NCBI RefSeq assembly: GCF_003605645.1
Contig: NZ_QVMU01000001.1
Location: 434,001 to 498,000, forward strand
Source: Vibrio sinensis
GTDB lineage: Bacteria; Pseudomonadota; Gammaproteobacteria; Enterobacterales; Vibrionaceae
Reading direction: 5' to 3'
DNA length: 64,000 nucleotides
Positions within the stretch are counted from its first letter, which is position 1. Each line of letters starts with the position of its first letter. The position numbers were made by a program, and so were the translations under genes. Under the pieces are notes generated by a model. The model did no database searches, was not told the origin of the DNA, and saw only the letters and a program-made list of their open reading frames with translations. Positions 17,679 through 25,722 of the stretch are shown in pieces.

Positions 17679-17999
17679 ATGAGTACACAGCCACTAAGCA
17701 TGTCAGAAATGCAAGATAGAACAATAGAAGCCGCTGAATTGCTTAAAGTAATGGCCCACCCAGAAAGGTTAATGGTGCTGTGCCAATTAACACAGGGAGA
17801 AGTGGGTGTCGGCGAGCTTTTGCAAGCGTCGACATTAAGCCAATCTGCATTTTCCCAGCATTTAACCGTGTTGAGAAAGCACAACTTGATAGCTGCTCGC
17901 AAAGCATCACAGCAAGTGTTTTATTCATTGGCGGATCCGCGCGTCCAAGTTTTAATTGGTAGTCTGCACAGTGTTTTTTGTTGCGATAAACAATCGTAG
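17679..17999 (+). CDS. ArsR-family thiol/persulfide-sensing regulator (BigR/YgaV/HlyU-like)
   Basis: A 106-residue winged-helix repressor. Landmarks: AAELLKVMAHPERLMVLCQL at the N-terminus, the recognition helix LSQSAFSQHLTVLRKHNLI, and a C-terminal helix ending VFCCDKQS. Cys35 and Cys101 are 66 residues apart, exactly the spacing of the Cys38/Cys104 pair in HlyU and that expected for the reactive pair of BigR/SqrR-type sulfide sensors; Cys102 is extra. The neighbours (CoA-persulfide reductase, YeeE/YedE transporters) point to sulfane-sulfur sensing rather than metals or toxin control. The GAG of GGAGTG precedes the ATG. Confidence 0.85.
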   Translation: MSTQPLSMSEMQDRTIEAAELLKVMAHPERLMVLCQLTQGEVGVGELLQASTLSQSAFSQHLTVLRKHNLIAARKASQQVFYSLADPRVQVLIGSLHSVFCCDKQS

Positions 18000-18149
18000 A
18001 TAGTTAAGAAATCCGCAGGTAAGCGGTAACCCAAATGCCCCTGAGCATACTGAAACACAAGTAAAGTATGTGATAGAGAGGGCTCGAACGTAGCACAATG
18101 CTGTAACTTCATGAATGACGTGTGCAGCTAAATTAACGACGAGGTGAAT

Positions 18150-18569
18150 ATGTTAGGGATGATTCCTTGGGAGTCTTTATTGGGCGGGATGTTACTGGGT
18201 GTATCAGCGACGTTATTACTTTTGTTTAACGGAAAAATCGCGGGCATTAGCGGTATCCTCACCGGTTTGTTGTCTTCAGAAAAAGGCGACTATGTTTGGC
18301 GTTGGCTGTTTGTCATAGGGATGATTGCTGGTGGTGCATTAGGCGTTAATCTGTTTGATATTCCGTTACCTGACATGAGTAATACTTCGTTAATTGGTTA
18401 CATAGCCGCAGGCGCCTTGGTTGGCGTAGGTACACGTTTAGGTAATGGATGTACAAGCGGGCATGGTATATGCGGTATTGGGCGCTTATCAAAACGTTCT
18501 ATTGTTGCCACGTGTGTTTTTATGTTCGTAGCCGTTTTGACGGTTTATGTACGCCAACACATTATTTAG
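18150..18569 (+). CDS. YeeE/YedE family half-transporter, first subunit
   Basis: A 139-residue membrane protein with four to five spans and the family motif [23 protein letters not shown] holding conserved Cys residues (GNGCTSGHG). YeeE/YedE (TsuA, PmpA) proteins move thiosulfate or other sulfur compounds through a Cys relay. GAGG lies five bases before the ATG at 18150, which I prefer over a GTG six bases upstream. It is the first of two half-size subunits, 150 bases after the regulator. Confidence 0.85.
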   Translation: MLGMIPWESLLGGMLLGVSATLLLLFNGKIAGISGILTGLLSSEKGDYVWRWLFVIGMIAGGALGVNLFDIPLPDMSNTSLIGYIAAGALVGVGTRLGNGCTSGHGICGIGRLSKRSIVATCVFMFVAVLTVYVRQHII

Positions 18570-18582
18570 GGAGGATGTTTCA

Positions 18583-19038
18583 ATGAATCGTATCGGTTTC
18601 TATCTTATCGCCTTAACCAGTGGTTTGTTGTTTGGGACAGGTATGGCCGTTTCAGGCATGATCAGTCCCGAAAAAGTAATCGGATTTTTGGATGTAACAG
18701 GTGCATGGGACCCAAGCTTAGCGTTTGTGATGGGCGGAGCACTTGCTGTGTTTATGCCAAGTTATTTTTTCCTTATCCGTCCTAAGAATAATGCAATAAC
18801 CGGTGAGGCACTTTGTATCCCATCGAAACAGAATATTGATACTTCGTTAATTTTTGGCGCAAGTATTTTTGGTCTAGGGTGGGGAATTGCTGGTGTTTGC
18901 CCAGGGCCGGCTGTGAGTAGCTTATCATTTGGTAATATAGGCATTGTATTATTTATTGTTTCTATGCTCGCTACATCATTAATTACAAAGGCGGTATTGC
19001 AAAACAAAAAGCCAACGTCTTTAGATATTACCTCTTAA
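18583..19038 (+). CDS. YeeE/YedE family half-transporter, second subunit (DUF6691-like)
   Basis: A 151-residue membrane protein with about four spans. It carries the matching half motif (FGTGMAVSGMISPEKVIGFLD) and GWGIAGVCPGPAV with a conserved Cys. With the preceding gene it would form a full two-part transporter, as in the pmpAB pair found next to bigR in other bacteria. A strong GGGAGG lies before ATG 18583; the frame opens further upstream but overlaps the first gene without a ribosome binding site. A 10-bp inverted repeat follows the stop codon. Confidence 0.85.
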   Translation: MNRIGFYLIALTSGLLFGTGMAVSGMISPEKVIGFLDVTGAWDPSLAFVMGGALAVFMPSYFFLIRPKNNAITGEALCIPSKQNIDTSLIFGASIFGLGWGIAGVCPGPAVSSLSFGNIGIVLFIVSMLATSLITKAVLQNKKPTSLDITS

Positions 19039-19057
19039 GTTCTCTTCTACTCTTTAG

Positions 19058-19112
19058 GGCTCACTATTCGACTGGCTGACGATTAGAACGTCATCTTTAG
19101 TGATAGTGAGCC
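19058..19112 (+). repeat. Inverted repeat / long stem-loop after the YeeE/YedE pair
   Basis: Perfect 10-bp arms GGCTCACTAT (19058-19067) and ATAGTGAGCC (19103-19112) enclose 35 bases, which contain a second short inverted repeat (GACG / CGTC). No T-run follows. It may be a transcript end, a processing element or a small mobile remnant. Confidence 0.6.
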
Positions 19113-19240
19113 TATCGGGAGTGTCATTATGAGAGATTACCGTGTCTTTTAGTCGACCACTATAATCTACATTGGGGTAAGTCCAATCTCAATCCCAATC
19201 TCTCATCTATATATTTCCTCGCTCCTCATTATTTCTTTAT

Positions 19241-20152
19241 TTACTTACCGTAAAGATTAGACGTGTCAATGTCAGTGCTAATCGGGCAATGGTCACTCAT
19301 CTGAAAGTTCAATACATCAGCAGTGTTGAAGCTATTTTGGACTGTGTTGTGGCTAAGCAGCAAATCACTAGTAATAATGTGGTCGATCAATGAACGAAAC
19401 TGGTGGGTTTTGTTCGGATTCTTGTTAGAACGAACTTTACAGCTCGCGTTGGTGCTTTCAGTTAACAATACCGCTTGAGTTCCCTCGGTCACATCATTCC
19501 ATAACCAGTCATTACGATAGGCAAGGTTGTGATTGAAATCGCCCAAGATGATGTAAGGTTGCTGTTGTTGCTCTCGCTCCAAAATCCATTGGTTAAGTTG
19601 AATACCTTGCTGTTTTAAAGTTTGGCAGTGACGATTGTTTTTATACTTGCCACTGCAACGTGCTTTCAAGTGGATAGAAAGGGCGTGAATGGGGGAGTCT
19701 GAGTCAGGGTACAAGATAACGTAGGTGCCAAAGCGAAGTTTGCTCCCGGGACTTTTGTCGAGTTTAATGTCTGGCTTGTCTAATACAGGGATATTTTTGT
19801 CGATAGCAAATCCCGTATATTGATTAATATCGTCAAACTGATTGCGTTGATAACTTCGATTAGCGCGGTCAGACAAATAAATGTGATAGTCATTGCCTAC
19901 TAGCTTTTCAATCGCTTGTTCACTATCGACTTCTTGAAACGCGAGCACATCACTTTTCATTGTAGAGAAATGGTTAGCGAGAGCGGCAAAATCTTTTTCC
20001 TCTCTTTGGGTGCTTTTGATCGACTTTATTGGGTCATTCGTTAACCACTCAATGTTCCATGTGGAAAATTTAATCGATGTGTCGGCAAAACCTGCTGGAG
20101 AAATAAGCAGGCAAGAAAAGAGAGAAATGAGGCGAATTTTTTTGCGTTCCAT
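19241..20152 (-). CDS. Secreted endonuclease/exonuclease/phosphatase-fold protein
   Basis: A 303-residue exported protein. After a signal peptide (cleavage probably after PAGFA) comes the EEP fold: STWNIEWL, VLAFQEVDS (catalytic Glu), SIHLKARC, ILGDFNHN (Asp/Asn pair) and the C-terminal SLIDHII and MSDHCPIS (catalytic Asp-His). These are the residues of DNase I-like and phosphodiesterase enzymes, so a periplasmic or secreted nuclease or phosphodiesterase is likely. AAGGAAA is eight bases before ATG 20152; a TTG upstream also opens the frame. Monocistronic. Confidence 0.85.
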   Translation of the reverse strand: MERKKIRLISLFSCLLISPAGFADTSIKFSTWNIEWLTNDPIKSIKSTQREEKDFAALANHFSTMKSDVLAFQEVDSEQAIEKLVGNDYHIYLSDRANRSYQRNQFDDINQYTGFAIDKNIPVLDKPDIKLDKSPGSKLRFGTYVILYPDSDSPIHALSIHLKARCSGKYKNNRHCQTLKQQGIQLNQWILEREQQQQPYIILGDFNHNLAYRNDWLWNDVTEGTQAVLLTESTNASCKVRSNKNPNKTHQFRSLIDHIITSDLLLSHNTVQNSFNTADVLNFQMSDHCPISTDIDTSNLYGK

Positions 20153-20309
20153 AGCGAATTTTCCTTGCAATGATATCGAGCCTTTATCCTACAAGACCTC
20201 GTCAAAAAGCAAGAAAAATTAATGCAATTTTGCAATTTGCATCGATTTCTTTTTATATGGGATCGGCAGCAATAAGATCGACTTGTTCTTGTGCTGTAGC
20301 TTGCTTTTA

Positions 20310-20323
20310 TTGATCCAAATCAA
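20310..20323. promoter_or_regulatory. FNR box upstream of nrdD
   Basis: TTGATCCAAATCAA, a perfect match to the FNR consensus TTGAT-N4-ATCAA, centred about 130 bases before the nrdD start. It fits anaerobic activation of the class III reductase. Confidence 0.85.
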
Positions 20324-20354
20324 TGTTTTTAAGTGGTGCTTCTCGTTAAATACG

Positions 20355-20370
20355 CCACAACATATTGTGT
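20355..20370. promoter_or_regulatory. NrdR box 1 upstream of nrdD
   Basis: CCACAACATATTGTGT matches 14 of 16 positions of the NrdR box consensus. It is separated from box 2 by 15 bases, the spacing of paired NrdR boxes in other bacteria. Confidence 0.75.
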
Positions 20371-20385
20371 TAGTCGAATAACAAT

Positions 20386-20401
20386 TAGCCCTATATAGTG
20401 T
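20386..20401. promoter_or_regulatory. NrdR box 2 upstream of nrdD
   Basis: The core TATATAGTGT matches the right half of the NrdR box closely; the left half is weak (about 11 of 16 overall). It lies exactly 31 bases after box 1, on the same helical face. It ends 43 bases before the nrdD start. Confidence 0.6.
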
Positions 20402-20444
20402 ATTTGTGGATAAGTCTGTGAGTATGTCTGGGTAAGGAGAAAAA

Positions 20445-22565
20445 GTGAAACCAATCGTAATCAAGCGCGACGGCTCGAGAGCTCCGTTTAATAGAGATCG
20501 CATTCAATCAGCAGTAGAAGCGGCGATGGATCATAAAGATCCAGACACGGCTATTTACGCGCTAAATGTTGCTCTTGCGGTAGAGTTACAGCTTAAAGAT
20601 CACGATGAAGTTCACATCCACGAAATCCAAGACCTCGTCGAAAATGAACTGATGCAAGGGCCTTATAAAGCACTAGCACGTTCATACATCGAGTACCGTC
20701 ATGACCGTGATATCGCACGTGAAAAACAAAGTGCTTTAACACGTGAAATCGAAGGTTTGATTGAAGAAAGTAACCTTGATCTGATTAACGAAAATGCGAA
20801 CAAAGATGGCAAGGTAATCCCAACTCAACGTGACCTTCTTGCTGGTATCGTCGCTAAGCACTATGCAAAAACGCACATTTTGCCTCGTGACGTTGTTCAA
20901 GCACATGATGTTGGCGACATTCACTATCACGATTTAGACTACGCACCATTTTTCCCAATGTTTAACTGCATGCTTATCGACTTAAAAGGTATGTTGACGC
21001 ATGGTTTTAAAATGGGTAATGCAGAAATCGACACACCAAAGTCAATTTCTACAGCAACCGCAGTAACAGCGCAGATTATTGCCCAAGTAGCGAGCCACAT
21101 CTATGGCGGCACGACCATCAACCGTATTGATGAAGTGTTAGAGCCGTATGTTATGACTAGCTATAACAAGCACATGGAAATTGCGAAAGAATGGGATATC
21201 CCTAACCCTGAAGCATTCGCTATCTCACGTACAGAGAAAGAGTGTTATGACGCATTCCAATCGTTAGAGTATGAAGTAAATACTCTGCATACCGCGAATG
21301 GTCAAACGCCGTTTGTTACTTTTGGTTTTGGTTTAGGAACTAGCTGGGCATCTCGTTTGATTCAGCAATCTATCCTTAAAAATCGTATTGCTGGCCTGGG
21401 TAAGAATCGCAAAACTGCGGTATTCCCAAAATTGGTGTTTGGCATTAAAGATGGTTTAAACCATAAAGCGGAAGATCCAAACTACGATATTAAAAAGCTT
21501 GCTCTAGAGTGTGCTTCTAAGCGTATGTACCCAGATGTATTGAACTACGACAAAGTCGTTGAAATCACGGGTTCATTTAAAACGCCAATGGGTTGTCGTA
21601 GTTTCCTTGGCACTTACGAAGAGAACGGCGAACTGATCCATGAAGGTCGTAATAACCTTGGTGTTGTTAGCTTGAATCTACCTCGTATTGCGATTCGTGC
21701 TCAAGGCAGTGAAACCAAATTCTATGAGTTGCTTGATGAAAAACTTAAGCTTGCTCGTAAAGCATTAGAAACACGCATTTCTCGTCTTGAAAATGTGAAA
21801 GCACGGGTTGCACCAATCCTGTATATGGAAGGGGCATGTGGTGTTCGCCTGAAAGCGGATGATTCTATTGCAGACATCTTTAAAAATGGTCGCGCGTCGA
21901 TTTCCTTAGGCTACATCGGCGTTCATGAAACCATGATGGCACTTTTCGGCAAAGACAATCACGTTTATGACGATTCTGAATTACGTGAAAAAGCACTGAA
22001 CATTATCAAGTACATGAAAGACACTGTTAATCAGTGGACTGATGAAACCGGTTATGGCTTCAGCTTATATGGTACGCCAAGTGAAAACTTATGTAGCCGT
22101 TTCTGCCGTATCGATACAAAAGAATTCGGTGTGATTGAAGGTGTAACTGACAAAGGTTATTACACCAACAGCTTCCACCTTGATGTAGAGAAGAAAGTAA
22201 ACCCGTACGATAAGATTGATTTTGAGATGCCATACCCTGAAATCTCAAGTGGTGGTTTCATTTGTTACGGTGAATTCCCGAATATGCAGCGTAATATTGA
22301 AGCACTAGAAAACGTTTGGGATTATAGCTATACCCGAGTGCCTTACTACGGTACTAATACACCGATTGATGAGTGCTACGAATGTGGCTACAACGGTGAG
22401 TTTGATTGTACAAGTAAAGGCTTTACTTGCCCGAGTTGTGGTAACCACGACTCAACTAAAGTGTCAGTGACACGTCGTGTGTGTGGCTACCTTGGAAGCC
22501 CAGATGCACGTCCGTTTAACTTTGGTAAACAAGAAGAAGTTAAACGTCGCGTTAAGCACCTGTAA
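20445..22565 (+). CDS. nrdD: Anaerobic ribonucleoside-triphosphate reductase, class III
   Basis: A 706-residue glycyl-radical enzyme that makes dNTPs from NTPs without oxygen, using formate. It has an N-terminal ATP-cone (VIKRDGSRAPFNRDRIQSAVEAA), the catalytic barrel, a C-terminal zinc site (CYECGYNG and CPSCGNH), and the radical motif RVCGYLGSPDARPFN with the radical Gly at residue 681, the E. coli position. It ends about six residues earlier than E. coli NrdD. The start is GTG with AAGGAG six bases ahead. FNR and NrdR sites lie upstream. nrdG follows. Confidence 0.96.
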   Translation: MKPIVIKRDGSRAPFNRDRIQSAVEAAMDHKDPDTAIYALNVALAVELQLKDHDEVHIHEIQDLVENELMQGPYKALARSYIEYRHDRDIAREKQSALTREIEGLIEESNLDLINENANKDGKVIPTQRDLLAGIVAKHYAKTHILPRDVVQAHDVGDIHYHDLDYAPFFPMFNCMLIDLKGMLTHGFKMGNAEIDTPKSISTATAVTAQIIAQVASHIYGGTTINRIDEVLEPYVMTSYNKHMEIAKEWDIPNPEAFAISRTEKECYDAFQSLEYEVNTLHTANGQTPFVTFGFGLGTSWASRLIQQSILKNRIAGLGKNRKTAVFPKLVFGIKDGLNHKAEDPNYDIKKLALECASKRMYPDVLNYDKVVEITGSFKTPMGCRSFLGTYEENGELIHEGRNNLGVVSLNLPRIAIRAQGSETKFYELLDEKLKLARKALETRISRLENVKARVAPILYMEGACGVRLKADDSIADIFKNGRASISLGYIGVHETMMALFGKDNHVYDDSELREKALNIIKYMKDTVNQWTDETGYGFSLYGTPSENLCSRFCRIDTKEFGVIEGVTDKGYYTNSFHLDVEKKVNPYDKIDFEMPYPEISSGGFICYGEFPNMQRNIEALENVWDYSYTRVPYYGTNTPIDECYECGYNGEFDCTSKGFTCPSCGNHDSTKVSVTRRVCGYLGSPDARPFNFGKQEEVKRRVKHL

Positions 22566-22590
22566 AAACAAACGTTTATTGAGAATAACC

Positions 22591-22619
22591 AAATCAACCT
22601 GATTCTATCAGGTTGATTT
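22591..22619 (+). other. Strong hairpin between nrdD and nrdG
   Basis: A 12-bp perfect stem (22591-22602 with 22608-22619) and a five-base loop, not followed by a T-run. In the intercistronic RNA it would stand 37 bases ahead of the nrdG start, so it may stabilise the nrdD transcript end or lower nrdG output. Confidence 0.75.
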
Positions 22620-22656
22620 GCATTTAAAGTGTCAAAAAATAGATAGGCAAGATGTT

Positions 22657-23130
22657 ATGAATTTTCACCAATATTATCCAATCGATGTGGTTAATGGACC
22701 CGGCACGCGCTGCACCCTATTTGTATCTGGGTGTATTCATCAGTGTCGTGGTTGCTACAACCAGTCAACTCAACGTTTGGATTCTGGTGTCTATTTTACG
22801 CAGGAAGCTGAAGACCAAATCATCTCAGATTTAAATGATACTCGAATCAAACGCCGTGGCTTATCGCTATCTGGTGGTGATCCTCTGCATCCTGCGAATG
22901 TAGCGGATATACTTCGATTGGTTAAGCGCGTTCGTAATGAGTGTCCGGGGAAAGATATTTGGATGTGGACAGGCTACACCTTAGCAGAACTTGATGCTGA
23001 CCAAAAAGCAGTAGTTGAGCTAATCGACGTTCTAATAGATGGTAAATTTGTACAAGAGAAGAGAGATCTCAACTTAGAATGGCGTGGCAGTTCAAATCAA
23101 ATTATTCATCGCTTTACCGACATAGCGTAA
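22657..23130 (+). CDS. nrdG: Anaerobic NrdD-activating protein (radical SAM)
   Basis: A 157-residue radical SAM activase that makes the glycyl radical on NrdD. The CxxxCxxC cluster motif reads CIHQCRGC, after DVVNGPGTRCTLFVSG; the GLSLSGGDPL segment and DVLIDGKF follow E. coli NrdG. The length equals the family (154). I start it at ATG 22657, whose MNFHQYYPIDVVNGPG matches the family N-terminus; an upstream ATG at 22618 falls in the hairpin. Confidence 0.94.
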   Translation: MNFHQYYPIDVVNGPGTRCTLFVSGCIHQCRGCYNQSTQRLDSGVYFTQEAEDQIISDLNDTRIKRRGLSLSGGDPLHPANVADILRLVKRVRNECPGKDIWMWTGYTLAELDADQKAVVELIDVLIDGKFVQEKRDLNLEWRGSSNQIIHRFTDIA

Positions 23131-23214
23131 TTTGAGTATAAAAACTGTTTTTTAAATTCGAAAGTTAATGTTAAGTTACAAGTCATACTTGAATTTCAAA
23201 GGGTTGTGACTTTC

Positions 23215-24396
23215 ATGTTCTCTCAACTACCAACACCAGTTTTAGATCCTATCCTCTCTCTTTCAGTGGCATATCGTAATGATATGCGCAAAGAAAAGGT
23301 CGATCTTGGGATTGGCGTATACCGCAATAGTGCAGGCGAAACTCCGATTATGCGCGCAATACAACAGGCGCAAGATGTTGTGGTTTCAACGCAAAAAACT
23401 AAATCATATGTTGGCTTAGCTGGCTGTGAAGAATTCAATCAGTGCATGATCAATTTGTTGCTTGAGGGTACCTCTGCAACGGATCGTGTTGCTGCGATTC
23501 AAACGCCCGGAGCAAGTGGCGCTTTGCGTATGCTCGGCGATTTAATGAAAGTAGCTCAGCCGGATACGACGGTTTGGATTTCAAATCCAAGTTATGTTAA
23601 CCATAAACCAGTGATGGAAGCGGCTGGCTTGAAAGTTAGGTATTACCATTATTTTTCTCCCGTCACCAAGCAAGTTGATGCGGAAAAAATGTTATCTGAC
23701 CTTTCTCAAGCTGGGCCCAACGATGTGGTGCTACTTCATGGGTGTTGTCATAATCCAACGGGGGCGGATATCGATTTTTCTGCATGGCAAGCGATTACTG
23801 AACTCGCCCAAAAAAACGGTTTCACGCCGTTTGTCGATGTGGCTTATCAAGGTTTTGGTGATGGCCTTGAGCAAGATGTGCAAGGTTTACGCTACATGGC
23901 GGAACGTGTAGAAGAAATGTTGATCACGACGTCATGTTCTAAAAACTTTGGCCTATATCGCGAGCGCACAGGTGCAGCGGTTGTCGTAGGTAAATCCCAG
24001 CGCGATGTTGATAATGCGAAAGGCAAATTACTCACACTTGCTCGCGCTACCTATACCATGCCACCGGATCATGGTGCAGCTTTGGTTAAAACTATCCTCT
24101 CAGATCAAGGCTTAACGTCAATTTGGAAACAAGAGTTGAGCGAAATGCAGCAACGTTTGTTAAACCTTCGTCAAACCTTATGTAATGAGTTGAGAAATAA
24201 CCACAATACGACACAATTCGATTTTATCGAAAGCCACAAGGGCATGTTTACTGTGCTAGGCTTTAGTCAAGACCAAATGACGCAACTTCGTGAACAATAT
24301 GGCATTTACGGAGTGGGGGATGGTCGAATTAATATTGCAGGTCTCTCGGAAAAAGATATTCCGTACGTTGCAGATGCCATTATAAAAGTATCTTAA
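23215..24396 (+). CDS. Aromatic/aspartate aminotransferase (PLP)
   Basis: A 393-residue class I aminotransferase of the AspC/TyrB group. Landmarks: DLGIGVYRN near the N-terminus, SYVGLAGCEEF, the dimer segment CCHNPTGAD, VDVAYQGFG, the PLP lysine in TTSCSKNFGLYRERTGA, and the C-terminal Arg in DGRINIAGL. Whether aspartate or aromatic acids are preferred cannot be read. AAAGGG lies 11 bases before ATG 23215; a GTG nine bases upstream would be too close to it. A terminator follows. Confidence 0.9.
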   Translation: MFSQLPTPVLDPILSLSVAYRNDMRKEKVDLGIGVYRNSAGETPIMRAIQQAQDVVVSTQKTKSYVGLAGCEEFNQCMINLLLEGTSATDRVAAIQTPGASGALRMLGDLMKVAQPDTTVWISNPSYVNHKPVMEAAGLKVRYYHYFSPVTKQVDAEKMLSDLSQAGPNDVVLLHGCCHNPTGADIDFSAWQAITELAQKNGFTPFVDVAYQGFGDGLEQDVQGLRYMAERVEEMLITTSCSKNFGLYRERTGAAVVVGKSQRDVDNAKGKLLTLARATYTMPPDHGAALVKTILSDQGLTSIWKQELSEMQQRLLNLRQTLCNELRNNHNTTQFDFIESHKGMFTVLGFSQDQMTQLREQYGIYGVGDGRINIAGLSEKDIPYVADAIIKVS

Positions 24397-24409
24397 ACGT
24401 AAATAGAAG

Positions 24410-24431
24410 GCCCGTCATTGACGGGCTTTTT
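24410..24431 (+). terminator. Terminator after the aminotransferase gene
   Basis: Stem GCCCGTC/GACGGGC with three-base loop ATT, then five T. Confidence 0.88.
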
Positions 24432-24473
24432 GTATTTAAGTCCGAGATTTTATTCAGCTGATGGGGGAAGCGA

Positions 24474-25109
24474 ATGAAAAATAGAACAAAGATCGCGTTA
24501 TTGTTATTGTCGTCTTTTGGTTTAATGGCATGTGATGTAGCGACAAATACATCACCGAAAACGGATCCAAACACTACTGCACAAACCGCAGTAGTTTCAG
24601 AGGCTAGTTCCAGTGACAATGTCACAAAAGAAAAGGTAGAGACAACGAAAGCCGAAGTTGTCATGAAAGCGAAAACCACATCAGATGGTAAGCTAATTTT
24701 GGGTGAACAAGAGTGGGTTTATATCCCAGGCCTTAAAGAGAGTTTTAAAGCCCGAGTCGATACGGGCGCAACCACATCTTCCGTCAGTGCAGTAGATATT
24801 CAGCCATTTGAGCGTGACGGGGAAGATTGGGTTAAGTTCAAGATTGAGCATGATGGCATCAACAGTGATGAGATCGAACTACCAGTAGAGCGCTGGGTTA
24901 AAATTCGTCAATCAAGTGCAGAGGGTACGCAACGACGAGCTGTGGTTGTTGCTTGGTTACAGATGGGCGATTACAAAGCTCAAACAGAATTTACCTTAGC
25001 AGATAGAACTCATCTTACTTTCCCTATTTTGCTTGGGCGTAGTTTTGTTAATGGTGTTGCCGTCGTAGATGTCAGCCAAAAGTACATTCAAGATAAACAC
25101 AAAGAATAA
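24474..25109 (+). CDS. Retropepsin-like (RimB/DUF785) ATP-dependent zinc protease family lipoprotein
   Basis: A 211-residue exported protein. The N-terminus is a lipoprotein signal ending LMAC (Cys20), followed by a low-complexity Thr/Ser/Glu linker to about residue 70. The rest is the aspartic-protease-like fold with RVDTGATTSSV (Asp-Thr-Gly) and a late LLGRSFVNGVAVVDV segment. Family members near rimK/lysX in other bacteria are called zinc proteases, but activity is not shown. A periplasmic peptidase or ligand-binding role is the inference. Confidence 0.82.
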   Translation: MKNRTKIALLLLSSFGLMACDVATNTSPKTDPNTTAQTAVVSEASSSDNVTKEKVETTKAEVVMKAKTTSDGKLILGEQEWVYIPGLKESFKARVDTGATTSSVSAVDIQPFERDGEDWVKFKIEHDGINSDEIELPVERWVKIRQSSAEGTQRRAVVVAWLQMGDYKAQTEFTLADRTHLTFPILLGRSFVNGVAVVDVSQKYIQDKHKE

Positions 25110-25186
25110 AATTCATTCAGTCTATCCCCAAATATGCTTAGGCTAATTGTAAAATGGAGATAGCGCCATTTGTTTGATATAAAAAT

Positions 25187-25212
25187 AAACCCGCAAATGA
25201 GCGGGTTTTTTC
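25187..25212. terminator. Bidirectional terminator
   Basis: Stem AAACCCGC/GCGGGTTT (25187-25194 with 25201-25208), six-base loop. T residues follow on the plus side and A residues precede it, serving both convergent genes. Confidence 0.85.
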
Positions 25213-25230
25213 TATTCTAAATTTGATAGC

Positions 25231-25704
25231 TTATTGAATATCAAGAAGCTCAACATCAAAGATCAATGTAGATGCTGGTGGAATCGGACCAGAACCGCCT
25301 TTGCCGTAAGCAAGATTGCTTGGAATAAATAAACGAACCTTGTCGCCGACAACCATGTAAGTTAGACCCTCTTGCCAGCCTTTGATGACTTGGTTTAGAG
25401 CAAAACTGATTGGCTCACCGCGATCAACTGAACTATCAAACACACTACCATCGATTAATGTACCGTGGTAATGCACCTTAACGCGGCTCTTTGCGATAGG
25501 GTGAACTGTACCATCACCTTTCTCAAGGTATTGATACTGCAGGCCACTTTCGGTAGTAATCACACCTTCATTTTTACCATTTTCAAGTAAAAACTCTTGG
25601 CCTTGGCTGAAATTTACATCAGCAGCTTTGTGGTTTGTCCAGGTGCGGTAAATAAAGAAACCTGCGAGAACAAAAATGATAATAGGGAAAACAAACTTAG
25701 TCAT
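25231..25704 (-). CDS. FKBP-type peptidyl-prolyl isomerase, membrane anchored
   Basis: A 157-residue protein with an N-terminal hydrophobic anchor (residues 4-22) and a C-terminal FKBP domain (about 65-157). Landmarks: VKVHYHGTLIDGSVFDSS, FALNQVIKGWQEGL, IPSNLAYG and PPASTLIFDVELLDI. It speeds up proline isomerisation during folding of exported proteins. It follows the DsbA-like gene by 18 bases on the same strand, so the two probably form a periplasmic folding operon. Confidence 0.9.
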   Translation of the reverse strand: MTKFVFPIIIFVLAGFFIYRTWTNHKAADVNFSQGQEFLLENGKNEGVITTESGLQYQYLEKGDGTVHPIAKSRVKVHYHGTLIDGSVFDSSVDRGEPISFALNQVIKGWQEGLTYMVVGDKVRLFIPSNLAYGKGGSGPIPPASTLIFDVELLDIQ

Positions 25705-25722
25705 AGTATCTATCCATTGAAT

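Noticed and set aside
17743..17962. Overlapping frames of 60-100 codons on both strands across the ArsR-type gene
   Set aside because: They are shadows; only the 17679-17999 frame has the helix-turn-helix and conserved Cys pair.
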